Assembly: GCA_047921075.1 (NCBI GenBank)
Contig: JBLRWS010000004.1
Coordinates: 9,598 to 73,597 of the forward strand
Direction of reading: 5' to 3'
Origin: JBLRWS01 sp047921075
GTDB lineage: Bacteria > Bacteroidota > Rhodothermia > Balneolales > Balneolaceae
Length of the DNA: 64,000 nucleotides
Shown: piece by piece, positions 28,643 to 37,645 of the stretch
Layout of the letters: each line of letters starts with the position of its first letter
Position numbering within the stretch: the first letter of the stretch is position 1
Notes under the pieces: model-generated
What the model was told of the DNA's origin: nothing
Database searches by the model: none
What the model saw: the letters and a program-made list of their open reading frames with translations, nothing else
Position numbers and translations under genes: made by a program

Positions 28643-29924
28643 TGACAGTTGTGACAATTAATTTTGGAGTTTTGTCGAAAGGCGCATTCTCATTAAAAAA
28701 TGTGGTTGAATATAATAAGCCATCCTGATTTTGCACCGACAGATATAGGTCCGGCTGATTGTCAGTAAATAAACGGGCGATCAAAATGTTTGTAAAATTG
28801 AGTTGATAGAAATTGTTCTCCGCATTCAAAACTCCAGTTACGGTGGGTTGTTGTACAAAAATATCTGCATGTACGTTTAGGGGATCACGGTTGAACAAGT
28901 GAACACGAATAGTATTTGGCAATGGCCTAACAAAGGTGTTCGGCAAATCTGAATCGACCCCATCGTTAACAAACAGTAGCAGCTGAGCATTGGAAATATT
29001 AACACCTTGAAAACGCTCTTGAGCTAAATCCAGATTAATTTTAAGCAAGCGCTCGAGTGTATTGTGCAGAACAAACGAATCATTTTCAGGCTCTGGTTCG
29101 TTAATCCGCTGGATAGATGATGCAAAGTCCAGCATTTGCAAGTCACCGGTTATGGTTGTGTCCGGATTCTCTGCCACAAAGGCTGTGACTTCTCCTGTAC
29201 CACTGCCATCACTTCCAGTGCCAAGGTGCCTTAAAAAGTGTAGACGGTTATTATCTCCATCCGGTACAATGGCTAAGCCTGGAAAGTTATCTCTGTAGTT
29301 TTGAATACGATCGTCCGAAGTATCCATAAAAAACTCACGGTAGCGCTGTACCCATGACTCATCCAGCTCTACTTCTGCAGTCTCCTGACCTGGAGAAACT
29401 TCAAAGGAGCCAAGTAATTGTGAGGTGTTCATGGCAACGGTTTCTCCTACCCGAATTTGATTACCTCTCCAAAGTTCATCTATTTCGTAGATGTTGAAGG
29501 AAGAAACGGACGTCGTATCTCCGTATTGATTGCGTTCAAACACCAGTCGCAATTTCATATCAGAGAACTGATTGAATGTCGAGATAAGATCTGTCGCTAT
29601 AGAGGGTCTCAAAAGAGCTGCAGCTTCAATAGTGCCATAAGTTGGGTCATTCACTTTGCCCATAGCAGAGCTTGGAAGCCGGCCGGAAAAGCCATTGTCA
29701 GACACTTCTGTAATAGAGGTGAGCTGAACGATGCTTGTATCAACCAACACCGAAGGGTTGTCCAATCCACTACCCACGATACCTTCTTCAGAGCAAGCCG
29801 AGGCAAATCCCAAAAGCAATAGAATAGCCACGAAAGGTACAATTTGCTGTAAAAGAGAAGGCCCAGAATACTGCCTTAAACCATTGGTAGAATTTGGAAG
29901 CGCCGATTTATTGTTACTCTTCAT
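28629..29924 (-). CDS. DUF4270-like lipoprotein
   Basis: 431 residues from the ATG at 29924, inside the tail of the preceding gene (11-base overlap). The N-terminus is somewhat long (about 45 residues) before a lipobox G-F-A-S-A-C, so it would be a lipoprotein with an extended n-region. The mature protein is beta-rich and acidic, with an early S-V-L-V-D-T-S pattern and Y-G-T-I-E-A-A-A-L-L. From family knowledge, DUF4270 proteins in Bacteroidota often sit beside a glycogen-synthase-like gene, and this one does. I assign the family from position and general pattern, not from a profile search. Function unknown. Confidence 0.65.
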   Translation of the reverse strand: MKSNNKSALPNSTNGLRQYSGPSLLQQIVPFVAILLLLGFASACSEEGIVGSGLDNPSVLVDTSIVQLTSITEVSDNGFSGRLPSSAMGKVNDPTYGTIEAAALLRPSIATDLISTFNQFSDMKLRLVFERNQYGDTTSVSSFNIYEIDELWRGNQIRVGETVAMNTSQLLGSFEVSPGQETAEVELDESWVQRYREFFMDTSDDRIQNYRDNFPGLAIVPDGDNNRLHFLRHLGTGSDGSGTGEVTAFVAENPDTTITGDLQMLDFASSIQRINEPEPENDSFVLHNTLERLLKINLDLAQERFQGVNISNAQLLLFVNDGVDSDLPNTFVRPLPNTIRVHLFNRDPLNVHADIFVQQPTVTGVLNAENNFYQLNFTNILIARLFTDNQPDLYLSVQNQDGLLYSTTFFNENAPFDKTPKLIVTTVNADN

Positions 29925-30726
29925 CTTCTGCACCGGCAATACTCCGGTAATAGTCTGCAAATTTCTTGGATACATCTTCGGGCGAACCCTGAATTTTGGT
30001 TGGTTTAATGTTCAGTTCTTCGAACAGGTCGTCAAACTCGGATTTTAAATGATTTCCGGTTACAACATGATCACTGTAGGCAAGCCCCAATTTTAGCAAG
30101 TCTACAGCACCATCCTGTGTAAGCTCATCAATATCTACATCATCAGGCAAACCCAGAAGCTTGAGAATGTTTGCATTTTCGAAATGCCCCTTGTTTTCGG
30201 GATGATGAAGATTGTAAACGATCTGTGTGTTCTTAAAAATGGCTTGCTCTTTGTACTTCGTTTTCACCAGCAGCGGAATTAATCCGGCCGGCCAATCGTG
30301 GCAATGGATAATATCCGGCTGCCACCCAAGATTGATAACCGTTTCCAGCACACCTTTATTGTAGAAGGCCAGCCGCTGGTCGTTATCATCGTAAAACTTC
30401 TCCGTTTTCGGATTGTGAAACATCGCCTTCCGCTTAAAGTACTTGTCGTTGTCTAAAAAGTAGACTTGTAGTTTGGCGTTGGGAATACTGGCCACTTTGA
30501 TACGCATACTATCCACGCTATCGCCCACTTCCACTTCAATACCGGAAAGACGAATTACTTCGTGCAGGCGATTTCGGCGGTCGCTGATGGAGCCAAATTT
30601 TGGAAGGAGTATACGAATCTCAAATCCCTGATCCTGCAGGGAGGCCGGTAAAAATCGTAACAAGTCGGCGGTGTGAGTCATTCTTGCGAATGGGGCAATT
30701 TCAGTAGCTGCGTAGAGAATTTTCAT
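29914..30726 (-). CDS. short GT5 glycogen/starch synthase-like protein, N-terminal domain only
   Basis: 270 residues from the ATG at 30726 (M-K-I-L-Y-A-A-T-E-I). This is the first Rossmann half of a GT5 glycogen synthase: I-L-L-P-K-F-G-S-I, V-Y-F-L-D-N, and I-I-H-C-H-D-W-P-A-G (compare H-x-H-D-W in GlgA). The K-x-G-G-L nucleotide-sugar motif expected after A-P-F is replaced by R-M-T-H-T-A-D-L. The second Rossmann domain, where most of the donor site lies, is absent. Such short proteins occur in Bacteroidota next to DUF4270. On its own it is unlikely to be a normal glycogen synthase; a regulatory, binding or partner-dependent role is possible. It sits with malQ and glgB. Confidence 0.82.
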   Translation of the reverse strand: MKILYAATEIAPFARMTHTADLLRFLPASLQDQGFEIRILLPKFGSISDRRNRLHEVIRLSGIEVEVGDSVDSMRIKVASIPNAKLQVYFLDNDKYFKRKAMFHNPKTEKFYDDNDQRLAFYNKGVLETVINLGWQPDIIHCHDWPAGLIPLLVKTKYKEQAIFKNTQIVYNLHHPENKGHFENANILKLLGLPDDVDIDELTQDGAVDLLKLGLAYSDHVVTGNHLKSEFDDLFEELNIKPTKIQGSPEDVSKKFADYYRSIAGAEDEE

Positions 30727-30763
30727 AGGTGTATGGGGGGTTTCTTTGTCCTCTTGGTACGAA

Positions 30764-31558
30764 TTACGACTTGTTTTGGATTGATGGTACAGATTTTTCC
30801 ATTCCCAAAAAATCGAACAGGGTATCACTGCGCAAGCCCAGCCGTAATGTCTCCACCGGGATCACTTGTGCAGGGGATATATTCCCGAGATTAACATTGC
30901 TTCCAAACTTTTTGATAAACCAAACTTGTTGATCTTTGTGCGGAGCTTCAAAAATTAAAGATTCGGATGGAATAGAGTGCGCAATTTCTTCAATAAGTCC
31001 GGAGCGGATTTCACCATTGGGCCTAAATACGCCCACATTTCCGGATTCGCGTGCTTCGCAAATTACTTTCCAGGCACCGGCATCCAGCTCTTTACGGATA
31101 ATATCCACCCACTGATATGGCGGCATGATGTTGTCCGGGTCTTTGCTGCCAACCTCCGATAAAACGGTAAAGTCGCGGCTAAATTCTTTGATGTAATTAA
31201 TTTTTTTCTTCTGAGACAGCCGAACCGTGCCATTCGAGATTTCCATGTGACGGATGTTGTAGCCGTGCATAATCTCTTTAAATTTGGCAAGCTCATTTCT
31301 CATCACAAACGCCTCGAACAGTGTTCCGCCAAAAAATACCGGAATGTTGTAGCGGCTGTATACAGCAAGCTTCGCTTCCAGGTTTTTAGTCACAATAGCC
31401 GTACCCCAACCAAGCTTGACCATGTCAAACAGATGAGATGCAGAATCACACAAGTTTTCTGTCTGGCCGGTACTTAATCCTGAGTCGATAACCATGGTTA
31501 ATCCATGATTGCGGGGCTTTTCGCTACGTTCAGGCAGGTTGCTTAGTTCAAAAGACAT
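30764..31558 (-). CDS. ComA-like phosphosulfolactate synthase family protein
   Basis: 264 residues. A TIM-barrel protein of the ComA family, beginning with the family pattern L-P-E-R-x-x-K-P-R and then G-L-T-M-V-I-D-S-G-L, followed by V-K-L-G-W-G-T-A and P-V-F-F-G-G-T-L-F-E. True ComA adds sulfite to phosphoenolpyruvate. In methanogens this leads to coenzyme M; related genes also occur in bacteria with other sulfonates. In this lineage a link to sulfolactate or sulfonolipid chemistry is inference only. It starts 77 bp after malQ stops. Confidence 0.85.
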   Translation of the reverse strand: MSFELSNLPERSEKPRNHGLTMVIDSGLSTGQTENLCDSASHLFDMVKLGWGTAIVTKNLEAKLAVYSRYNIPVFFGGTLFEAFVMRNELAKFKEIMHGYNIRHMEISNGTVRLSQKKKINYIKEFSRDFTVLSEVGSKDPDNIMPPYQWVDIIRKELDAGAWKVICEARESGNVGVFRPNGEIRSGLIEEIAHSIPSESLIFEAPHKDQQVWFIKKFGSNVNLGNISPAQVIPVETLRLGLRSDTLFDFLGMEKSVPSIQNKS

Positions 31559-31635
31559 CGATAGAATTGATTTTAGGCGAAGTAATGAAGATACGAAACA
31601 CCACCTACTAATAAAAACCAGCGGCGCAGAGGTAC

Positions 31636-33132
31636 TTACCCAAGCCGGCGGTTCCCCAATTCTACAAGATGTTTAATCCGGCTGCTGTCAACCGCATCGA
31701 GCATGGCCGGTGTGTAGCGCCACATCCAGTTGTTACCTACTGTACCCGGTAGGTTCATACGGTGCTCGGTATCGAGGCTCATAAAGTCTTGCAGCGGAAA
31801 AATGGCCTGATCTGCCACAGAAAGCATGCCCAGGCGGATGAGCTCCCACTCAATATCCGCGCCGTCGCTGCGCGTGTACTCTCTCGCCAGGTGCTGTTCC
31901 GGCTCCGGTGCACTTTTGTACCATCCAATCGTGGTGTCGTTGTCGTGGGTGCCGGAATAAACCACACAGTTCTGAGAAAAGTTATGAGGTAAAAAATCGT
32001 TTGTTGAATCGGAGTCGAAAGCGAATTGCAGAATTTTCATTCCGGGAAAGTTGAAGGAGTCCCGCAGCGCCTCTACCGTAGGCGTCATCACACCCAGGTC
32101 TTCCGCTATAATGGGTAGCTCGCCCAGCTCTTTTTTAATGGTTGAAAAGAGTTTTTGCCCCGGCGCATCCATCCACTGTCCGTTGACGGCTGTTTTCTCG
32201 GTTGCCTTCACTTCCCAATACGCATCAAAGCCACGAAAATGATCAACCCGTATGGCGTCGAATAGTTCAAACATTTGCCGAAAACGGTCTACCCACCAGG
32301 AGAATCCACTATCTTCAAGTACATCCCACCTGTACAACGGATTTCCCCAGAGCTGGCCGGTTTCGCTAAAATAATCAGGTGGCACGCCGGCAACCAGCTC
32401 CCGGTTTCCCTGCTCGTCAACGGCAAAAAATTCCGGATTTCCCCACACATCGGCACTGTTGTGATCTACAAAGATGGGGATGTCTCCCACAACACGAATA
32501 TTGTTCTGGTTGGCGAACTCTTTGAGTGCATACCACTGCTCAAAAAACTCAAACTGCAGCCAGATATGAAAGTCAATTTGATCGGCCAGCTCTTTCCGCA
32601 CTTTTTTCAATGCTTTTGGCAACCGCCGAGCCAGATCCTGATCCCACTGGTTCCACGGCTTACGATCGTTCTGATACGAACAGGCCATAAATTCGGCATA
32701 AGTATTTAGCCAGTCGGAATTGGCGCTTTTAAATGCTTCCAAAGCCGATTTTTGTGCGGCGGATGCATCCTGTGAAAACCTTTTAAACGCTTTTTGATAC
32801 AGATCCGTCTTCCGCTTGTACGACGCCTCATATTCCGCCCGGGCCTGCACCGGAAGCCGGGCTTTTTGAAGTTCACTTTTTTGCAGCAGCCCTTTTTCTT
32901 GCAAAATATCGGGGCTAATGAGATAATGATTTCCCGCAAACGCCGAATAGCTGGCATATGGAGAGTTTCCATACCCGGTAGGACCCAGCGGAAGAACCTG
33001 CCAGATGGATTGGCCCGAATGAACTAAAAACCGAATGAATGTTCGGGCTTCGGGACCGAGATCTCCCATGCCGTAGGGGGATGGAAATGATGTTGGATGA
33101 ACGAGGGTGCCGCAAGAGCGTTCAAATCGCAT
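31636..33132 (-). CDS. malQ: 4-alpha-glucanotransferase (amylomaltase, GH77)
   Basis: 498 residues, typical size. It opens with the GH77 pattern G-T-L-V-H-P-T-S-F-P and G-M-G-D-L-G. Catalytic elements are visible: nucleophile Asp in I-R-V-D-H-F-R-G-F, acid/base Glu in I-A-E-D-L-G, and the third Asp in G-T-H-D-N-D-T. It disproportionates malto-oligosaccharides and feeds the phosphorylase with chains of suitable length. It lies 27 bp after glgB on the same strand, so the two are almost certainly co-transcribed. Confidence 0.97.
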   Translation of the reverse strand: MRFERSCGTLVHPTSFPSPYGMGDLGPEARTFIRFLVHSGQSIWQVLPLGPTGYGNSPYASYSAFAGNHYLISPDILQEKGLLQKSELQKARLPVQARAEYEASYKRKTDLYQKAFKRFSQDASAAQKSALEAFKSANSDWLNTYAEFMACSYQNDRKPWNQWDQDLARRLPKALKKVRKELADQIDFHIWLQFEFFEQWYALKEFANQNNIRVVGDIPIFVDHNSADVWGNPEFFAVDEQGNRELVAGVPPDYFSETGQLWGNPLYRWDVLEDSGFSWWVDRFRQMFELFDAIRVDHFRGFDAYWEVKATEKTAVNGQWMDAPGQKLFSTIKKELGELPIIAEDLGVMTPTVEALRDSFNFPGMKILQFAFDSDSTNDFLPHNFSQNCVVYSGTHDNDTTIGWYKSAPEPEQHLAREYTRSDGADIEWELIRLGMLSVADQAIFPLQDFMSLDTEHRMNLPGTVGNNWMWRYTPAMLDAVDSSRIKHLVELGNRRLG

Positions 33133-33159
33133 AGTAGTTCGTATGTCTTAGAAGTTTAT

Positions 33160-35364
33160 TCAGAGGGCAGGTTGTAAAACAATTCCGGCCAATGGAGGAA
33201 CATGAATGGTGATATGAGCAGGCTGGTTATGCCACTCCCCCTCTTCCGCAATAACGTCGGAGGGACCTGCATTGCTTCCGCCGTAATGGGACGAATCGCT
33301 GTTAAAAAGAATCTCGTATCGGCCGGCCTTGGGAACGCCAATCGTGTACTGTTGATGGGTGGCGGGTGTAAAGTTTAAGAGCACCACCACGAAATCGTCG
33401 GGATTCTTACCTCTCCGCACGAAAGAGATAATGCTGTTATCGGCATCACTGATATCGATCCATTCAAAGCCTTCCCAGTTAAAATCGACTTCGTGCAGGG
33501 CCGGCACCTGCTTGTACGCCCTGTTCAAATCTTTAACCAACCGCTGAATACCTTTATGGGGCTCCCACTGCAGCAGGTGCCAATCGATGGAGTGCGCTTC
33601 AGTCCACTCATTCCACTGGCCAAACTCACCGCCCATAAACAGAAGTTTTTTCCCGGGATGGGTGTACATATAGGTATACAGCAGGCGTAGATTGGCAAAC
33701 TTCTGCCAGTCATCACCGGGCATTTTCGCTAACAGCGACTGCTTCATGTGCACCACTTCGTCGTGCGAAAGCGGCAACAGGAAACGCTCTGTAAAGGCAT
33801 AAATCAACGAAAATGTAAGTTGATCCTGATGGTATCTGCGGTAGATCGGATCTCTCTCAAAATAAGAGAGTGTATCGTTCATCCACCCCATATTCCACTT
33901 CAGGTCAAAGCCAAGCCCACCCGCTTCTGTGGGGCGCGACACTCCCTGCCACGACGTGGACTCCTCCGCCATGGTGAGAATACCGGGGTATTCGTCGTGC
34001 ACCACATCGTTAAAGTGCTGAAGAAAGTGGATAGCTTCCAGATTTTCACGCCCACCGTACACATTGGGCGTCCACTCCCCCTCTTCGCGAGAGTAGTCGA
34101 GATAGAGCATGGAGGCGACAGCATCCACACGCAGCCCATCGATATGGTATTCATCGAGCCAGTATACCGCGTTCGAAATCAGAAAATTTCGAACTTCAGA
34201 TCGGTCAAAATTGAAAATATTGGTCCCCCAATCTTTATGCTCCCCTTTATTGGGGTCGGCATGCTCGTAAAGGGCTGTACCATCAAACCGGCGCAGCCCG
34301 TGGTCGTCTTTTGTAAAGTGTGCCGGTACCCAGTCGATGAATACACCGATGTTATTTCGATGGCACTCATTCACAAAGTATTTGAAGTCATCCGGGGTGC
34401 CGAACCGGCTGGTTGGCGCAAAATATCCGGTAATCTGGTAGCCCCAGGAGGGGTCGTACGGGTGTTCGGCCACCGGCATCAACTCTACGTGTGTGTAGCC
34501 CATCTCGTTCAGATAGGGCACCAATTCGTCGGCCAGCTCGCGGTATGAGAGGAAGCCGGGGTCCTGCCCGACATGGCGGCGCCAGCTTCCGGCATGGATT
34601 TCGTAAATCGCTACGGGTGCATCGTCTGCGTGCCGCGCCTTTCGCTCCTTGAGCCACTGCTCGTCGCTCCACTCAAATGTGCTTTCCCACACTTTCGACG
34701 CCGTACCGGGACGCAGCTCGGCATGCCGTGCGTAGGGATCGGCCTTGAGCAGGGGGGCATCGTTATAGCGAGATTTGATTTCATATTTGTACAGATCGCC
34801 GGGGGCAACGTGGGGGATAAACATCTCCCATAAGCCCTGTGCCGGATGATGGCGCATGCAGTGAATACGCCCATCCCACTGGTTAAAGCTGCCAACTACG
34901 CTAACCCGGGTAGCATTGGGCGCCGCTACTACAAAGTGTGTGCCCGCAACACCGTCTACCTCTGCAGAGTGGGCGCCTAACCACTGGTAGGCCCGCCGGT
35001 GCGTGCCCTCTCCCCAAAGCTGCAGATCGAAATCGGAAAGCAGTGAGCCAAACCGGTAAGGGTCTTCAATCGTAAAGCTATGACCCTCGTGGGTGGTAAT
35101 GGTAAGGTTGTAATCAAACCGGTTTTTACGGCGGGGAAACACATACTCGAAGTAGCCATGATCGTTCCATTTAGGAACCGACACCGATTGCTTCTTCCCG
35201 AGATGAAGAGTCATCTCTTTAGCATCGGGCCGCATGGCTCTGAATACAAGTTTCTCTTTACCGTTTACCATGCACGTGTGCAAACCCAACAGAGAAAATA
35301 CATTTCCGTGCGAGCCGTTGGAGATGGCCTGAATTTCCTCGATTTTAGTTACCGGTTCTTTCAC
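33160..35364 (-). CDS. glgB: 1,4-alpha-glucan branching enzyme
   Basis: 734 residues, full length. N-terminal carbohydrate-binding beta domains (two units, about 1-220) are followed by the GH13 barrel. V-E-L-M-P-V-A-E-H-P and W-G-Y-Q-I-T-G-Y are classical GlgB motifs. Catalytic residues are Asp in G-L-R-V-D-A-V, Glu in T-M-A-E-E-S-T and Asp in L-S-H-D-E-V-V-H. It creates alpha-1,6 branches in glycogen. It is the first gene of the long minus-strand cluster, divergent from the LolC/E gene by 91 bp. Confidence 0.98.
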   Translation of the reverse strand: MKEPVTKIEEIQAISNGSHGNVFSLLGLHTCMVNGKEKLVFRAMRPDAKEMTLHLGKKQSVSVPKWNDHGYFEYVFPRRKNRFDYNLTITTHEGHSFTIEDPYRFGSLLSDFDLQLWGEGTHRRAYQWLGAHSAEVDGVAGTHFVVAAPNATRVSVVGSFNQWDGRIHCMRHHPAQGLWEMFIPHVAPGDLYKYEIKSRYNDAPLLKADPYARHAELRPGTASKVWESTFEWSDEQWLKERKARHADDAPVAIYEIHAGSWRRHVGQDPGFLSYRELADELVPYLNEMGYTHVELMPVAEHPYDPSWGYQITGYFAPTSRFGTPDDFKYFVNECHRNNIGVFIDWVPAHFTKDDHGLRRFDGTALYEHADPNKGEHKDWGTNIFNFDRSEVRNFLISNAVYWLDEYHIDGLRVDAVASMLYLDYSREEGEWTPNVYGGRENLEAIHFLQHFNDVVHDEYPGILTMAEESTSWQGVSRPTEAGGLGFDLKWNMGWMNDTLSYFERDPIYRRYHQDQLTFSLIYAFTERFLLPLSHDEVVHMKQSLLAKMPGDDWQKFANLRLLYTYMYTHPGKKLLFMGGEFGQWNEWTEAHSIDWHLLQWEPHKGIQRLVKDLNRAYKQVPALHEVDFNWEGFEWIDISDADNSIISFVRRGKNPDDFVVVLLNFTPATHQQYTIGVPKAGRYEILFNSDSSHYGGSNAGPSDVIAEEGEWHNQPAHITIHVPPLAGIVLQPAL

Positions 35365-35455
35365 GTTCGTCAGGTTAGTTCACGCGAAAATAAAAAATTT
35401 TTGCGCGAATACCTTTTCATTTTGACCGACAAGCAGTTGTTGTACAAGTTTTAGC

Positions 35456-36682
35456 ATGAATATTACCCGTTACATAGCCTCACGTTATCTCTATTCCCGA
35501 AAGCACGTTACGTTGATATCGGTGCTTACCGGCATCAGCATTGCCGGGCTTACCGTCGGTACGGCTCTGTTAATTATTGTACTCTCGGTGTTTAACGGAT
35601 TTTATGATGTGATCCGTGGATTTCTGCTTTCGTTCGACCCCGATGTGCGGATTGAGATGGCCGACCGCTCGGCGATGGCGTACCATCCGGATTTTATGCA
35701 GCGAATTCTGGACCTCGACGATGTGGTTCAAGTAACGCCGTATGTGGAAGGGAAGGCGATGGTAAGTCTTCAGAATGGAGGCAACGAGGTGGTACTGGTA
35801 CGCGGCGTAGAGCGGGGAGCGCACGTGCGGCTTACCGAACTTGAGAATAGTGTGCAATCCGGCATCTTCGATCTGTCGGTTCAAAATGCACGCCCCGGGA
35901 TTGTGATCAGTGAGTCGCTGGCCGGCCGATTTGCCCTGCGTCCGGGATCGGAGCTGGCACTGCTGAGTGCGAGCGGGATGCGCAGAGCGCTAACACAGTT
36001 TTCCGCACCGCGATCGAGCCGGTTTCAGGTTCGGGGTACCTACAACATCCAGCAAATTCTGGATGGGGATATGGTGTATGTGGATCTGGTGGCAGCCCAG
36101 CGGCTGTTCAATCTTCGCAACGAAATTTCAGGAGTAGAGCTGAAGCTAACCGATACTGACCGTGCAGCGGCTGTGAAACGCGAATTAACCGCAATGCTGG
36201 GTGAGGAAATGCAGGTATCTACCTGGTACGATCTGCAGAAACCGATGTATGATGTGATGCAGATTGAAAAATGGGCATCTTACTTTATTTTGATGATCAT
36301 CATCGTTGTAGCAGTGATGAATATTGTGGGTTCTATCACCATGATTGTGATACAGAAAAAGAAAGATATCGGCATTCTTCTGTCGATGGGGTTAAAACGA
36401 TCACACATCAAAAAAATATTTCGGTATCAGGGGCTCTATATCGGCCTTATTGGAAGTGGAATTGGTGGCGCTGTGGGGTTGCTGCTCAGCATGGCCCAAA
36501 AAGAGTATGGAATGGTGAAGCTCTCATCCGCATTTATCATTGATGCATACCCGGTTCTCATTCAACCGCTCGATATTTTTCTGATTTTGGGTGGGAGTCT
36601 GTTTTTGTGCATCGCAGCAAGCCTGTATCCGGCCCATCGCGCGTCGCAGGTAGAACCGGCCGATGCTGTTCGAAACGAATAA
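35456..36682 (+). CDS. LolC/LolE-type ABC transporter permease (FtsX/MacB fold)
   Basis: 408 residues. A first membrane helix (about 20-48) is followed by a large periplasmic MacB-like domain and three C-terminal helices (about 275-400). The end P-A-H-R-A-S-Q-V-E-P-A-D-A-V-R is typical of FtsX-family permeases. It belongs to the lipoprotein-release (Lol) group by order and length. The paired ATPase is not adjacent. The frame is followed within 6 bp by a lipoprotein gene. Confidence 0.9.
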   Translation: MNITRYIASRYLYSRKHVTLISVLTGISIAGLTVGTALLIIVLSVFNGFYDVIRGFLLSFDPDVRIEMADRSAMAYHPDFMQRILDLDDVVQVTPYVEGKAMVSLQNGGNEVVLVRGVERGAHVRLTELENSVQSGIFDLSVQNARPGIVISESLAGRFALRPGSELALLSASGMRRALTQFSAPRSSRFQVRGTYNIQQILDGDMVYVDLVAAQRLFNLRNEISGVELKLTDTDRAAAVKRELTAMLGEEMQVSTWYDLQKPMYDVMQIEKWASYFILMIIIVVAVMNIVGSITMIVIQKKKDIGILLSMGLKRSHIKKIFRYQGLYIGLIGSGIGGAVGLLLSMAQKEYGMVKLSSAFIIDAYPVLIQPLDIFLILGGSLFLCIAASLYPAHRASQVEPADAVRNE

Positions 36683-36688
36683 TGATCC

Positions 36689-37645
36689 ATGAAAACTCAA
36701 CCTACACACTCTGCATCCGGCTATACGTTAAGTGGGCTTCTTCCGGCCGTTCTTTTTCTTTTTGCAGGGGCATGCGAGCGCCCGGAACTTGGCCAGGCCG
36801 AAGTGCCGGAGCCTTACGAGCCGTATATTGAGGAGTGGGTAACGCAGCATATCGAATCGTTGAAAGCCCCAACCGGCTGGATGCGCCTCGCCGGAATGTA
36901 CATTCTTGACGAGGGTGAAAACACCTTTGGCAGCGGGAATCGAGTACATGTTCCGCTGGCCGATGAAGCCTTGCCCGCCGAAGCCGGAACCATCACCTTA
37001 ACCGATGGTGTGGTCACGTTGAATCCCCGTAATGACGTACACCTTCTCGCCGATGGTGAACCGGTACGGGGTGCGACAACCATTTTTGCCGATGGAGAAG
37101 AATCGATTATTACCCATAACCATCTCGAATGGTTTGTAATCAAGCGGCAGGATATTTACGCGATCCGGGTGTTCAACAAAGAGAACGAAAAAGTGGATCG
37201 TTTTGAAGGGTTTCCTCGATATGACACAGATTCAAAATGGCGCCTGAAAGCCTATTTTGAGCCGCATCCCGAGAATACAACCATCCCCATCGCAAACGTA
37301 ATCGGCCAGGTTATCGAAACACCGTCGCCCGGCTCATTGACATTTCAATTCGGTGGGGAGCGATACACCATTGATGCGATACAAAGTTCTGAGCAGCTCT
37401 TTTTGATCATTGGCGATGAGACCAATCGCACCGAAACGTATCAGGCGGGGCGGTATATGTACGTCGATTATCCAGACGATGACGGCTATACCGTGATCGA
37501 TTTCAACAAGATTTACAACCCGCCCTGTTCGTACAATTTATTTACTACCTGCGAATTACCGCCGGTTCAAAACAGGCTCCGCCTTGCCATTGAGGCCGGG
37601 GAAAAACGTCCCGTTGGATGGACCGGACAGGAGATAGAATTATGA
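36689..37645 (+). CDS. DUF1684 lipoprotein (copy 1)
   Basis: 318 residues with a lipobox F-A-G-A-C29. The DUF1684 pattern is clear: W-R-L-K-A-Y-F early, T-Y-Q-A-G-R-Y in the middle, then D-F-N-K-I-Y-N-P-P-C and L-P-P-V-Q-N-R-L with A-I-E-A-G-E near the end. Two pairs of conserved Cys (N-P-P-C and T-C-E-L) could form disulfides. Function of DUF1684 is unknown. The start follows the LolC/E stop by 6 bp. It overlaps copy 2 by four bases. Confidence 0.9.
   Translation: MKTQPTHSASGYTLSGLLPAVLFLFAGACERPELGQAEVPEPYEPYIEEWVTQHIESLKAPTGWMRLAGMYILDEGENTFGSGNRVHVPLADEALPAEAGTITLTDGVVTLNPRNDVHLLADGEPVRGATTIFADGEESIITHNHLEWFVIKRQDIYAIRVFNKENEKVDRFEGFPRYDTDSKWRLKAYFEPHPENTTIPIANVIGQVIETPSPGSLTFQFGGERYTIDAIQSSEQLFLIIGDETNRTETYQAGRYMYVDYPDDDGYTVIDFNKIYNPPCSYNLFTTCELPPVQNRLRLAIEAGEKRPVGWTGQEIEL

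Noticed and set aside
33748..34548. 266-codon open frame antisense to glgB
   Set aside because: It lies wholly inside a well-supported GH13 gene on the other strand and has no domain pattern; a shadow of codon bias.
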